From the NCBI RefSeq assembly GCF_017848645.1, contig NZ_JAFEIF010000023.1:1-37831 (forward strand): a DNA stretch of 37,831 nt. The letters are read 5' to 3'. Source of the DNA: Limnohabitans sp. (GTDB lineage: Bacteria; Pseudomonadota; Gammaproteobacteria; Burkholderiales; Burkholderiaceae_C). The stretch's first letter is position 1. The number at the start of each line of letters is the position of its first letter. The position numbers and the translations under genes are program-made. The notes under the pieces are model-generated. The model did no database searches and was not told where the DNA came from. It was given only the letters and a program-made list of their open reading frames with translations. This document shows positions 17,375-25,975 of this stretch, piece after piece.

Positions 17375-17764
17375 TTGGTGGAGCTGGGGGGATTTGAACC
17401 CCCGTCCATAAGCCTTTTTCGTACAGTTCTACATGTGTAGTCGTCTGATTTGAGTCTCGCCAAATGAACCGCGCAGCGACACGCTGAACACCCAGCCAGC
17501 ACCCTTTTTTCTCACACCACCCCAAGGTACCCGAGGTGGTGCCAGCCCATATGTTTTACCTTGCAGCCAGGACTTTGAAGGCTTTAACCCCCCCATCACC
17601 CTGACCCAGCCTATCGGCCAACTGTTGCAAGGCTCACCGGATTAAGCGGCGAGTGCGAAACGTTCGTCGTTTGCAGTTAGTTTTTTTTCCGAAGATTAAC
17701 GAGGATCAGAACCTCGACATGCCCTGCCACGCGTCCGAACCCATGTCGAAACCAGTGCAGCCCC
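17375..17764 (-). ncRNA. ssrA: Transfer-messenger RNA (tmRNA)
   Basis: A 390-nt RNA that rescues stalled ribosomes and tags the unfinished protein for proteolysis. The 5' end GGGGCUG pairs with CAGCUCC before the encoded 3' ACCA, giving a seven-pair acceptor stem whose third pair is G-U, the alanine identity element. The T-arm reads GGGGGTTCAAATCCCCC. The 5' side carries GGTTTCGACATGG typical of tmRNA. The resume codon GCA and tag reading frame lie at 17674-17642 and encode ANDERFALAA, the common betaproteobacterial tag. The gene is one-piece rather than permuted and lies 13 bases after gph. Confidence 0.97.
17642..17674 (-). other. tmRNA proteolysis-tag reading frame (ANDERFALAA)
   Basis: Ten codons from resume codon GCA to TAA inside ssrA. 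The C-terminal ALAA matches the degron recognised by ClpXP/ClpAP. Confidence 0.95.
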
Positions 17765-17774
17765 TCAATGACCT

Positions 17775-17801
17775 ATTTTAGGCGCTCTTGAGGAATTTCA
17801 A
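17775..17801 (-). promoter_or_regulatory. Candidate ssrA promoter overlapping the end of gph
   Basis: On the minus strand TAAAAT (17780-17775) includes the gph stop codon and lies 11 bases before the mature tmRNA 5' end. TTGAAA (17801-17796) sits upstream with a short 15-base spacer. A 7-bp inverted repeat CTCTTGA/TCAAGAG (17785-17804) overlaps the same stretch. Confidence 0.4.
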
Positions 17802-18443
17802 GAGGTCGATCGGTGAATCAATGTGCAAATGGGCATTCCAGCGCGAAATATCGGTCTGTTGGCCCAAATAACCATAGGTGGCGGCCACCGTGCCCATCCC
17901 CGCAGCCAGGCCCGCAACAATGTCGCGTTCGTCGTCGCCCACATACACGCAGCGCGCCGGATCCACCGACAAGCGCCGAGCCGCCTCGAACAAAGGCTCG
18001 GGATGCGGTTTGGCGTGCGGTGTGGTGTTGCCGCTGACAATGGCGCCAGCAGTGGCAAACAAGTCCATGGCCGAGGTCAACGGGTCGGTGAAGCGGCTGG
18101 ATTTATTGGTCACCACACCCCAGGGCATGCCTTGTTCAACCAGGCGGGCGATCATGTCGACCACACCATCAAAGATGCGGGTGCGCTCGGTCATGCAGTT
18201 TTCGTAGTTGACGAAAAACTCTTCCTTCATGGCCTCAAAGTCGGGGTGTTCGGGCGTCATGCCAAAGGCGATGCCCAGCATGCCGCGCGCTCCCGCACCG
18301 GCCATGTGTCGGTAATGCTCGAGGGGGAAGGAGGACAAACCGCGATCAACACGCATTTTGTCCACTGCAGCCCCCAAATCCGGGGCGCTGTCGATCAAAG
18401 TGCCGTCCAAGTCAAACAAGACGGCTTGTGCGTTGTGGAACAT
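17778..18443 (-). CDS. gph: Phosphoglycolate phosphatase, HAD family
   Basis: A 221-residue cytoplasmic HAD phosphatase, likely removing phosphate from 2-phosphoglycolate formed by DNA repair or oxygenation reactions. Motif I is VLFDLDGTLIDSAPD with nucleophile Asp11 and Asp13, motif II is VVTNKSSRF, motif III is KPHPEPL, and motif IV is VGDDERDI. The alpha-helical cap between motifs I and II fits subfamily IA. The ATG at 18443 lies two bases after the ubiG stop, so translation is probably coupled; longer starts inside ubiG are not needed. A close HAD relative with another substrate cannot be excluded, but the ubiG-gph pairing is usual in this group. Confidence 0.88.
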   Translation of the reverse strand: MFHNAQAVLFDLDGTLIDSAPDLGAAVDKMRVDRGLSSFPLEHYRHMAGAGARGMLGIAFGMTPEHPDFEAMKEEFFVNYENCMTERTRIFDGVVDMIARLVEQGMPWGVVTNKSSRFTDPLTSAMDLFATAGAIVSGNTTPHAKPHPEPLFEAARRLSVDPARCVYVGDDERDIVAGLAAGMGTVAATYGYLGQQTDISRWNAHLHIDSPIDLLKFLKSA

Positions 18444-18445
18444 GG

Positions 18446-19156
18446 TCAGGCTTTCCGGCAAGCGAGCAAATAATTCACGCTGGTGTCCTGGCTGAGCCAA
18501 TAGCGTTTGGTGAAGGGGTTGTATTCCATGCCCTTGAAGCCTTGGGCTTCCAACCCGGCTTCACGCGCCCAAGAGGTGAGTTCGCTGGGTTTGATCAGGC
18601 GCGCGAATTCGTGCGTGCCTTTGGGCAAGAGTTTGAGGATGTATTCGGCGCCGACGATGGCAAACAGGAAGGATTTGGGATTACGGTTGAGCGTAGAAAA
18701 GAACACCCAGCCGCCGGGTTTGACCAGTTGGGCGCAGGCTTTGACGACGGCCGAAGGGTCTGGCACGTGTTCCAGCATTTCCATGCAGGTGACCACATCG
18801 AACTGCCCGGGCTGCTCAGCGGCCAACGCCTCGGCGCTGACTTCGCGGTACTGCACCCTTGGCGTGCCCGCTTCGAGCGCATGCAACTGAGCCACTTTGA
18901 GAGACTTGGTGGCCAAATCCACGCCCAGCACTTGCGCACCCTTGCGGGCCATGGCATCGGCCAAAATGCCGCCGCCACAACCAATGTCCACCACATTCAG
19001 GCCTGCCAAGGGCACCAAGCCGTTGATCCACTCCAGGCGCAGCGGGTTGATCTGGTGCAAGGGTCGAAATTCGCTTTCAGGGTCCCACCAGCGGTGGGCC
19101 AGGTCAGAAAACTTGGCCAGTTCGGCCGGATCAACGTTGGAATGGCTTGTAGTCAT
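18446..19156 (-). CDS. ubiG: Ubiquinone biosynthesis O-methyltransferase
   Basis: A 236-residue SAM-dependent methyltransferase that performs both O-methylations in ubiquinone synthesis at the inner-membrane face. The N-terminal signature [20 protein letters not shown] and INPLRLEWI are diagnostic of UbiG. The SAM-binding motif I is [16 protein letters not shown] (about residues 54-69), followed by LGVDLA and the post-motif [11 protein letters not shown]. The ATG at 19156 is selected because homology begins immediately; a longer start at 19189 would run towards the ompA terminator. gph follows at once. Confidence 0.95.
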   Translation of the reverse strand: MTTSHSNVDPAELAKFSDLAHRWWDPESEFRPLHQINPLRLEWINGLVPLAGLNVVDIGCGGGILADAMARKGAQVLGVDLATKSLKVAQLHALEAGTPRVQYREVSAEALAAEQPGQFDVVTCMEMLEHVPDPSAVVKACAQLVKPGGWVFFSTLNRNPKSFLFAIVGAEYILKLLPKGTHEFARLIKPSELTSWAREAGLEAQGFKGMEYNPFTKRYWLSQDTSVNYLLACRKA

Positions 19157-19201
19157 AGAGCTGATTGTCGGTGAACAGCTGCACGACATGAACGACAGAC
19201 G

Positions 19202-19230
19202 AAAAAAAGCCCCATTGCTGGGGCTTTTTT
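19202..19230. terminator. Bidirectional terminator after ompA
   Basis: AAAAAGCCCC and GGGGCTTTTT pair around a six-base loop (19214-19219) with A and T runs on both sides. It lies 16 bases beyond the ompA stop and before ubiG. Confidence 0.9.
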
Positions 19231-19245
19231 CGATCTGGTTACAGA

Positions 19246-19929
19246 TCAGTTAGGGCGTGTACCGACCACTTCGATTTCAACGCGGCGGTTCTTGGAACGG
19301 CCAGCGGATGTCTTGTTGTCAGCAACTGGCTGCTTCTCGCCTTTGCCTTCGGTGTAGACGCGGTTCTTTTCGATGCCCTTGGACACCAAATAGGCCTTCA
19401 CAGCGTCAGCACGCTTGACCGACAGCTTCTGGTTGTAAGCATCCGAGCCCACGGAGTCGGTGTGACCCACGGCGATGATGACTTCCAGGTTGATGCCTTT
19501 GACTTTGCCGACCAGATCGTCGAGCTTGGCTTTGCCCTCAGCTTTCAGGACCGACTTGTCGAAGTCGAAGAAAGCGTCAGCAGCATAAGTGACTTTGGTA
19601 GCAGCCGCTGGTGGAGGAGCTGCTGGGCGTGGTGCAGCAGCGGCTGGTGCGGGTGCTGCTGCTGGAGCTGCTGGAGCGGCAGGACGAGCTGCAGGAGCAG
19701 GCGCTGGAGCTGGAGCAGCGACGGCTGGCTTGGCCACGATCGCGCCATCGCAGCCGGCAGCGGCTGTTGCGGGTGTCCAGTTGGCATCGCGCCAGCACAG
19801 TTCGTTGGTACCGTTTTTCCAGACCAGGTCGCCTGTGCCGTTGCGCCAGTTGTCGATGGTTTGTGCACCAGCAGCCGAAGCGAGCGCTGCGGAGGCCAAC
19901 AACATCGCCACTTTGTTCAGTTTTTTCAT
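19246..19929 (-). CDS. ompA: OmpA-family outer-membrane/peptidoglycan-binding protein
   Basis: A 227-residue exported protein. A signal peptide of about 22 residues ([19 protein letters not shown]) is followed by a short region with two cysteines and the repeated-looking [19 protein letters not shown]. An Ala/Pro linker of about 45 residues (70-113) follows, then a C-terminal OmpA domain (about 115-224) with the peptidoglycan-binding [20 protein letters not shown] and RSKNRRVEI. It lacks the eight-strand OmpA barrel, so it likely links the periphery of the outer membrane to the cell wall. The AGGAAG ribosome-binding site is good. A possible -35 TTGACC lies at 20045-20040, with only a weak -10. 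Confidence 0.88.
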   Translation of the reverse strand: MKKLNKVAMLLASAALASAAGAQTIDNWRNGTGDLVWKNGTNELCWRDANWTPATAAAGCDGAIVAKPAVAAPAPAPAPAARPAAPAAPAAAPAPAAAAPRPAAPPPAAATKVTYAADAFFDFDKSVLKAEGKAKLDDLVGKVKGINLEVIIAVGHTDSVGSDAYNQKLSVKRADAVKAYLVSKGIEKNRVYTEGKGEKQPVADNKTSAGRSKNRRVEIEVVGTRPN

Positions 19930-20118
19930 GGTCTTCCTCTTGAGGGGTAAAGCCGCAGACGCGCTGCGAAAAAAAGACGCTGCAGATGACCGTCACCCGC
20001 TGCGTTGCTTTTTATTGTGCCATAGACAGGGACGGGCTCGGTCAATTGCCAGACAGACAGCAAAAGGTGAACACAATTGCCTACCAAATGTTGCATGGAC
20101 GCGACACCCTCTTGCACC

Positions 20119-20124
20119 TAAAAT
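20119..20124 (+). promoter_or_regulatory. Candidate gyrA -10 box
   Basis: TAAAAT at 20119-20124 would start transcription near 20131, about 30 bases before gyrA. The -35 is poor. No Shine-Dalgarno sequence is seen before the gyrA ATG (the last 15 bases are pyrimidine-rich then TATAT). Confidence 0.35.
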
Positions 20125-20160
20125 GAGCGTTTTCACCGCGCCACTTTTGCCTCTCTATAT

Positions 20161-22836
20161 ATGACCCAGTTCGCCAAAGAAACACTGCCCATCAGTCTGG
20201 AAGAGGAAATGCGGCGCAGCTACCTCGATTACGCCATGAGCGTGATCGTCGGTCGCGCCCTGCCCGATGCGCGCGACGGCTTAAAACCCGTGCACCGCAG
20301 GGTTTTGTTCGCCATGCACGAGCTCAACAACGACTGGAACCGTCCTTACAAGAAGTCGGCCCGTATCGTGGGTGACGTGATCGGTAAATACCACCCGCAC
20401 GGCGACCAATCGGTGTACGACACCATCGTGCGCATGGCGCAGGACTTTTCCATGCGCCACATGCTGGTGGACGGCCAGGGTAACTTCGGCTCGGTGGACG
20501 GAGACAACGCGGCGGCGATGCGTTATACCGAAATCCGTTTGGCCAAGATCGCCCACGAGATGCTGGGCGACATCGACAAGGAAACGGTTGACTTCGGTCC
20601 CAACTACGACGGCTCGGAAAAAGAGCCGCTGGTGCTGCCCTCGCGCCTGCCCAATTTGCTGATCAACGGCTCGGGCGGTATCGCGGTAGGCATGGCCACC
20701 AACATCCCGCCACACAACCTGAACGAAGTGGTGGACGCTTGCCTTCACCTGCTGCGCAACCCCGAAGCCTCGATCGACGAGCTGATGGAGATCGTGCCCG
20801 CACCCGACTTCCCCACAGGCGCCATCATTTACGGCATGACCGGTGTCAAGGAAGGCTACCGTACCGGCCGCGGCCGCGTGGTCATGCGCGCCAAGTGCCA
20901 CTTTGAAGACATCGACAAAGGCCAGCGCCAGTGCATCGTGGTGGATGAGCTGCCCTACCAGGTCAACAAAAAGACCCTCCAAGAGCGCATGGCCGAGTTG
21001 GTGCACGAGAAAAAGATTGAAGACATCAGCCACATCCAGGACGAGTCCGACAAGTCGGGCATGCGCTTGGTGATCGAACTCAAGCGCGGTGCCGTGCCCG
21101 AGGTGGTGCTGAACAACCTGTACAAACAGACCCAGCTGCAAGACACCTTCGGCATGAACATGGTGGCTCTGATCGACGGCCAGCCCAAGCTGTGCAACCT
21201 GAAAGACCTGATCCAGGTCTTCCTTCAGCACCGCCGCGAAGTGGTGACACGCCGCACGGTGTTCGAGCTGCGCAAAGCGCGTGACCGTGGCCATGTGCTG
21301 GAAGGCCTGGCGGTGGCTTTGGCCAACATCGACGACTTCATCGCGATCATCCGTGGCGCGCCCACACCCCCTGTGGCCAAGGCCGAGTTGATGACCCGCG
21401 CCTGGGACAGCCAGATGGTGCGCACCATGCTGACCCGCGCCCGCGATGACGGCTCGGTGGTCAATGCCGACGATTACCGCCCCGAGGGTCTGGAGCGCGA
21501 ATACGGTTTGGGCCAGGATGGCCTCTACCGCCTGTCGGACACACAAGCGCAAGAGATTTTGCAAATGCGCCTGCAGCGCCTGACCGGGCTCGAGCAAGAC
21601 AAGATCGTGGCCGAGTACAAAGAGGTCATGTCCGAGATCGAAGACCTGCTGGACATTCTGGCCAAACCCGAACGCGTGTCGACCATCATTGGCGACGAGC
21701 TGGGCACCGTGCGCCAGGAATTCGGTCAGACCAAGATTGGCGCACGCCGCAGCGAGATCGAGCACAGCGCTCAAGACCTGTCCACCGAAGACCTGATCAC
21801 GCCCACTGACATGGTGGTCACGCTCAGCCACAGCGGTTACATCAAGAGCCAGCCTTTGAGTGAATACCGCTCGCAAAAGCGCGGCGGCCGAGGCAAACAA
21901 GCCGCTGCGACCAAAGAAGACGACTGGATCGACCAACTCTTCATCGCCAACACACACGACTACCTGCTGTGCTTCTCCAATCGGGGCCGTTTGTACTGGC
22001 TCAAAGTTTGGGAAGTGCCCGCCGGTTCGCGCGGCTCGCGCGGCCGCCCCATCGTCAACATGTTCCCTTTGCAAGAAGGCGAAAAGATCAACGTGGTGCT
22101 GGCCCTGACCGGCCAGGCCCGCACCTTCCCCGAGAACCAATACGTCTTCATGGCCACCTCCATGGGCACGGTCAAGAAGACATCGCTCGACGAATTCAGC
22201 AACCCGCGCAAGGGCGGCATCATCGCCGTCAATTTGGACGAGGGTGACTTCCTGATTGGTGCGGCCCTCACGGACGGCCAGCACGACGTGATGCTGTTCA
22301 GCGATGGCGGCAAGGCCGTGCGCTTTGACGAAAACGATGTGCGCCCCCTGGGCCGCAGTGCACGCGGCGTGCGCGGCATGATGATCGAAGACCACCAAAG
22401 CGTGATCGCGATGTTGGTGTCGGAGCAAGAAAACCCCGATGCCCCTGCCGACGAGGCCAAAGCCCGCGCCAGCGTGCTCACAGCCACTGAAAACGGCTAC
22501 GGCAAACGCACCAGCATCACCGAATACACCCGCCACGGACGTGGCACCAAGGGCATGATCGCTATCCAGCAATCCGAGCGCAACGGCAAAGTCGTGGCCG
22601 CCACCTTGGTGCACGCCGATGACGAGATCATGCTCATCACCGACACAGGCGTTTTGGTGCGCACCCGCGTGTCCGAAATCCGCGAGCTGGGCCGCGCCAC
22701 ACAAGGCGTGACCCTGATCGGCCTGGACGAAGGCGCCAAGCTGTCGGGCCTGCAACGCATCGTGGAAAACGACGCGAATGCCGCTGAAGGCGAGGCCGAG
22801 GCACCGACAGACGACAGCGCACCTGCAGCGGAATAA
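20161..22836 (+). CDS. gyrA: DNA gyrase subunit A
   Basis: An 891-residue subunit of the A2B2 type II topoisomerase that introduces negative supercoils. The breakage-reunion domain has catalytic Tyr122 in [11 protein letters not shown], aligned with E. coli numbering without gaps, which fixes the start. The C-terminal beta-pinwheel carries the GyrA box QKRGGRGK needed for DNA wrapping, so this is gyrase rather than ParC. The C-terminus ends in an acidic Ala/Glu-rich tail. The quinolone region reads [16 protein letters not shown]: residue 83 is Gln where E. coli has Ser, while Asp87 is kept. serC follows three bases after the stop, suggesting co-transcription. Confidence 0.98.
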   Translation: MTQFAKETLPISLEEEMRRSYLDYAMSVIVGRALPDARDGLKPVHRRVLFAMHELNNDWNRPYKKSARIVGDVIGKYHPHGDQSVYDTIVRMAQDFSMRHMLVDGQGNFGSVDGDNAAAMRYTEIRLAKIAHEMLGDIDKETVDFGPNYDGSEKEPLVLPSRLPNLLINGSGGIAVGMATNIPPHNLNEVVDACLHLLRNPEASIDELMEIVPAPDFPTGAIIYGMTGVKEGYRTGRGRVVMRAKCHFEDIDKGQRQCIVVDELPYQVNKKTLQERMAELVHEKKIEDISHIQDESDKSGMRLVIELKRGAVPEVVLNNLYKQTQLQDTFGMNMVALIDGQPKLCNLKDLIQVFLQHRREVVTRRTVFELRKARDRGHVLEGLAVALANIDDFIAIIRGAPTPPVAKAELMTRAWDSQMVRTMLTRARDDGSVVNADDYRPEGLEREYGLGQDGLYRLSDTQAQEILQMRLQRLTGLEQDKIVAEYKEVMSEIEDLLDILAKPERVSTIIGDELGTVRQEFGQTKIGARRSEIEHSAQDLSTEDLITPTDMVVTLSHSGYIKSQPLSEYRSQKRGGRGKQAAATKEDDWIDQLFIANTHDYLLCFSNRGRLYWLKVWEVPAGSRGSRGRPIVNMFPLQEGEKINVVLALTGQARTFPENQYVFMATSMGTVKKTSLDEFSNPRKGGIIAVNLDEGDFLIGAALTDGQHDVMLFSDGGKAVRFDENDVRPLGRSARGVRGMMIEDHQSVIAMLVSEQENPDAPADEAKARASVLTATENGYGKRTSITEYTRHGRGTKGMIAIQQSERNGKVVAATLVHADDEIMLITDTGVLVRTRVSEIRELGRATQGVTLIGLDEGAKLSGLQRIVENDANAAEGEAEAPTDDSAPAAE

Positions 22837-22839
22837 GTG

Positions 22840-23931
22840 ATGGGGCGCGCTTTCAACTTCTCGGCGGGTCCCGCCGTCATGCCCGAGGCTGTGTTGCAGC
22901 AAGCCGCCTCCGAGATGCTGAACTGGCACGGCTCAGGCATGAGCGTGATGGAGATGAGCCACCGCGGCAAGGAGTTCATCAGCATTTACGAGCAGGCCGA
23001 AGCCGACCTGCGTGAGCTGCTGGCCGTACCCGCCCATTTCAAGATTTTGTTCATGCAAGGCGGTGGCCTGGCTGAAAACGCCATCGTGCCGCTGAACCTG
23101 TCGCAAGGCGGGGCCATGGACTTTGTGCTCACAGGCAGCTGGAGCCAGAAGTCTCTCAAGGAAGCGGGCAAATTTGGCACAGCCCGCGTGGCGGCCTCGG
23201 CGCAAGCCGACGACTTCACCACCCTGCCCGCGCCAGCGACTTGGCAAATTGGCTCGGACAGCCGCTATGTGCACATTTGCGGCAACGAAACCATCCACGG
23301 TGTGGAGTTCCATGAATTGCCCGACCTCAAGGCTTTAGGCTGCGACGCCCCGCTGGTGGTGGATTTTTCATCGCATGTGGCCTCGCGCCCAGTGGACTGG
23401 TCGCGGGTGGGTCTGGCTTTTGGTGGTGCGCAAAAAAACCTCGGCCCCGCAGGCCTGACCTTGGTCATCGTGCGCGAAGACCTGATCGGACACGCCCTGC
23501 CGCATTGCCCCAGCGCCTTTGATTACAAGCTGGTGAGTGACAACCAGTCGATGTACAACACGCCGCCCACTTACAGCATTTACATCGCCGGGCTGGTGTT
23601 CCAGTGGCTCAAGAAAAACGGCGGCATCGCCACCATGGAACAACGCAACATCGCCAAGGCGCAGTTGCTGTACGACTTTCTCGACAGCTCCAGACTGTTT
23701 GAAAACCGTGTCGCCCAGGACTGCCGCTCACGCATGAACGTGCCTTTCTTTTTGCGTGACGAATCGCGCAACGAGGCCTTTCTGGCCGGTGCCAAAGCCG
23801 CCAACTTACTGCAACTCAAGGGTCATAAATCAGTGGGTGGCATGCGCGCGAGCATTTACAACGCCATGCCGATCGAAGGCGTGCAGGCTTTGGTGGCCTA
23901 CATGCGCGAATTTGAAAAAACACAGGCCTGA
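22840..23931 (+). CDS. serC: Phosphoserine aminotransferase
   Basis: A 363-residue pyridoxal-phosphate enzyme converting 3-phosphohydroxypyruvate and glutamate to phosphoserine; it also serves pyridoxine synthesis. The N-terminus [15 protein letters not shown] and [13 protein letters not shown] are diagnostic. The PLP-binding lysine is Lys199 in [11 protein letters not shown]. The [18 protein letters not shown] segment and the C-terminal [16 protein letters not shown] close the active site. The start is ATG 22840 (or GTG 22837), three bases after gyrA. It opens the serine/aromatic amino-acid block serC-pheA-tyrA-aroA. Confidence 0.96.
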   Translation: MGRAFNFSAGPAVMPEAVLQQAASEMLNWHGSGMSVMEMSHRGKEFISIYEQAEADLRELLAVPAHFKILFMQGGGLAENAIVPLNLSQGGAMDFVLTGSWSQKSLKEAGKFGTARVAASAQADDFTTLPAPATWQIGSDSRYVHICGNETIHGVEFHELPDLKALGCDAPLVVDFSSHVASRPVDWSRVGLAFGGAQKNLGPAGLTLVIVREDLIGHALPHCPSAFDYKLVSDNQSMYNTPPTYSIYIAGLVFQWLKKNGGIATMEQRNIAKAQLLYDFLDSSRLFENRVAQDCRSRMNVPFFLRDESRNEAFLAGAKAANLLQLKGHKSVGGMRASIYNAMPIEGVQALVAYMREFEKTQA

Positions 23932-23967
23932 AGCTCCTCCAGCAGGCCGCCAGAAAGAAGACGAGAC

Positions 23968-25068
23968 ATGAGCCAACAACCCATTCAGTCGGATGCCTTG
24001 GGCGCTTTGCGTGTGCAAATTGATGCGCTGGACAAACAGCTGCTGAGCCTGCTGAACCAGCGCGCCCATGTGGCCGAGCAAGTGGGCGAGATCAAGCGCG
24101 CCGAAGGCTCACCCTTCTTTCGGCCCGACCGTGTGGCGCAAGTCATCGACAAGATCACCCAGGCCAACCCCGGCCCACTGAAAAATGAACACATCGCTTC
24201 GATCTGGCGAGAAATCATGTCGGCCTGCTTGGCCCTGGAAGCCCCGCAACGCGTGGCAGTGCTGGGCCCTCAAGGCACTTTTTGCGAACAAGCCGCCATC
24301 GAGTTTTTTGGCAGCGCCGCCAACTTGATTTACTGCGCCAACTTCGACGAAGTCTTCCACGCCACCGCTGCGGGCACCGCCCAATACGGCGTGGTGGGCA
24401 TGGAGAACTCCACCGAAGGTGTGGTCGCGCGCTCGCTCGATTTGTTTTTGCGTTCGCCCGTGCATGTGGTGGGCGAAGTCAGCCTGCAGGTGCGCTTCAA
24501 TTTGCTGCGCCAACTCAATTCCGACGCAGGCATTGAGGTCGTGATGGCTCACCCCCAAGCGCTGGCCCAGTGCCAGGGTTGGCTGTCCAAGCACCTGCCG
24601 CATGTGGAGCGCCGCGCCGTCTCCAGCAACGCCGAAGGCGCGCGCTTGGCCGCCACCAACCCCGCTTGGGCGGCGCTGGCCAGCGAACGCGCTGCCAGCC
24701 AGTTTGGCCTGCACATCGTGCACCACGCCATCCAGGACGAAGCGTTCAACCGCACACGCTTTGCCGTGATCAGTTTGCCCCAAACCTTGGCCACGCCACC
24801 GGCTTCGGGCAAGGACTGCACCAGCTTGGTGGTATCGGTGCCCAACCGCCCCGGTGCGGTGCACGACTTGTTGGTGCCGCTCAAGAACAACGGCGTGTCC
24901 ATGACGCGTTTTGAGTCGCGTCCCGCCAAATCCGGCCAGTGGGAGTATTACTTCTACATCGACCTGCAAGGCCATATCAGCGAGCCGCATGTGGCAGCGG
25001 CCCTGCAAGAGCTGCAAGGCCTGTGCGCGTTCTACAAGGTGCTGGGTTCTTACCCCGTACCCGAGTGA
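23968..25068 (+). CDS. pheA: Chorismate mutase / prephenate dehydratase (P-protein)
   Basis: A 366-residue bifunctional enzyme of phenylalanine synthesis. The N-terminal AroQ-type chorismate mutase (about 1-95) starts LRVQIDALDKQLLSLLNQR. The prephenate dehydratase domain (about 97-275) shows LGPQGTFCEQAA, GVVGMENSTEGVV and the catalytic FNRTRFAVI. The C-terminal ACT domain (about 285-362) contains NRPGAVHDLL and the ESRP motif used for phenylalanine binding, so feedback inhibition is expected. It is followed seven bases later by tyrA. An AAGAAGACGAG purine stretch precedes the ATG. Confidence 0.96.
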   Translation: MSQQPIQSDALGALRVQIDALDKQLLSLLNQRAHVAEQVGEIKRAEGSPFFRPDRVAQVIDKITQANPGPLKNEHIASIWREIMSACLALEAPQRVAVLGPQGTFCEQAAIEFFGSAANLIYCANFDEVFHATAAGTAQYGVVGMENSTEGVVARSLDLFLRSPVHVVGEVSLQVRFNLLRQLNSDAGIEVVMAHPQALAQCQGWLSKHLPHVERRAVSSNAEGARLAATNPAWAALASERAASQFGLHIVHHAIQDEAFNRTRFAVISLPQTLATPPASGKDCTSLVVSVPNRPGAVHDLLVPLKNNGVSMTRFESRPAKSGQWEYYFYIDLQGHISEPHVAAALQELQGLCAFYKVLGSYPVPE

Positions 25069-25075
25069 GCGCGCG

Positions 25076-25972
25076 GTGAAATTTCAACGCTTGGCCCTGA
25101 TTGGCTGCGGCCTGATGGGCGGCTCGTTTGCGCTCGCGCTGCGCCAAGCGGGTCTGGTGCAGCACATCACCGGTTTCAGCGCCTCCGAAAAAACACGCCA
25201 ACGCGCAGTAGACCTGAAGGTCATCGACCAAGCCTGCAGCAGCGTGGCCGAGGCGGTGCAAGGTGCCGATTTGGTCTTGCTGGCCGTGCCCGTAGGGGCC
25301 ATGCACAGCAGCTTTGCTGCGCTGCGAGACACCATGTCACCCAACGCCTTGTTGATGGACGTGGGCTCCACCAAATGCGACGTGATCGCGGCAGCCCAGG
25401 CCGCCTTGGGCGAGCGCCTCAATTGCTTGGTGCCTGCCCACCCGATTGCGGGCAAAGAATTGGCCGGCATCGAGCATGCCGAAGGCACGCTTTACCAAGC
25501 GCGTCGCACCATCCTCACGCCCTTGCCACACAACAGCATCCGCCAAATCAAAACTGCGAGTGAGGTCTGGACCGCCATCGGCAGCCATGTGAGCCACATG
25601 ACGCCTGAGGCGCATGACGCCACCTTTGCGGCCGTCAGCCACTTGCCGCACCTGTTGGCTTTTGCAGCCGTCAATGCGCTCACCGCACAGCCACAAGGCG
25701 CTGCGTTTTTGGAGATGGCAGGCCCGGGCTTCAGGGATTTTTCACGCATCGCCGCCAGCGACCCCGCCGTCTGGCGCGACATACTGAGCGCCAACCGGGC
25801 CGAAGTGCTCACGCAGATGGCGCACTTTCGCGCTGCGCTCGACCAGTTTGAAAACACATTGACCCAAGGCGACACCGCCGCGCTGCAGCAACTGATTCAA
25901 CAAGCCAGCGAGGTGCGCTCGGCCTGGACGCTGCAAGCGGGCCACGCTTGCCACACAGCCTCTGAAGACTGA
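25076..25972 (+). CDS. tyrA: Prephenate dehydrogenase
   Basis: A 298-residue monofunctional enzyme oxidising prephenate to 4-hydroxyphenylpyruvate for tyrosine. It has an N-terminal Rossmann motif LALIGCGLMGGSFALALR, LVLLAVPVGAM, and the catalytic loop VPAHPIAGKE. The C-terminal helical dimerisation domain follows (HLPHLLAFAAVNAL, AGPGFRDFSRIAASDP). No chorismate mutase domain is attached, in contrast to the enteric TyrA. The start is a GTG at 25076, because the Rossmann strand starts five codons later. It is sandwiched between pheA and aroA with gaps of 7 and 3 bases, indicating one operon. A possible arogenate activity cannot be excluded. Confidence 0.93.
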   Translation: MKFQRLALIGCGLMGGSFALALRQAGLVQHITGFSASEKTRQRAVDLKVIDQACSSVAEAVQGADLVLLAVPVGAMHSSFAALRDTMSPNALLMDVGSTKCDVIAAAQAALGERLNCLVPAHPIAGKELAGIEHAEGTLYQARRTILTPLPHNSIRQIKTASEVWTAIGSHVSHMTPEAHDATFAAVSHLPHLLAFAAVNALTAQPQGAAFLEMAGPGFRDFSRIAASDPAVWRDILSANRAEVLTQMAHFRAALDQFENTLTQGDTAALQQLIQQASEVRSAWTLQAGHACHTASED

Positions 25973-25975
25973 CCC

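Noticed and set aside
17375..17440. A tRNA gene (T-arm and CCA end visible on the minus strand)
   Set aside because: These are the tRNA-like domain of ssrA; the 5' half lies about 330 bases away with the tag frame between.
17193..17525. A 110-codon minus-strand frame across the ssrA 3' half and the amidase upstream region
   Set aside because: It runs through the tmRNA acceptor domain and its terminator; not a gene.
19589..20164. A Gly/Ala-rich plus-strand frame of about 190 codons
   Set aside because: It is the antisense of the OmpA Ala/Pro linker continued into the intergenic region; low complexity without motifs.
20281..22929. A very long open frame antisense to gyrA (about 880 codons)
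   Set aside because: It is the mirror of strongly biased GC-rich codons; the predicted protein is His/Ala/Val-rich low complexity with no motif, while the plus strand encodes unmistakable GyrA.
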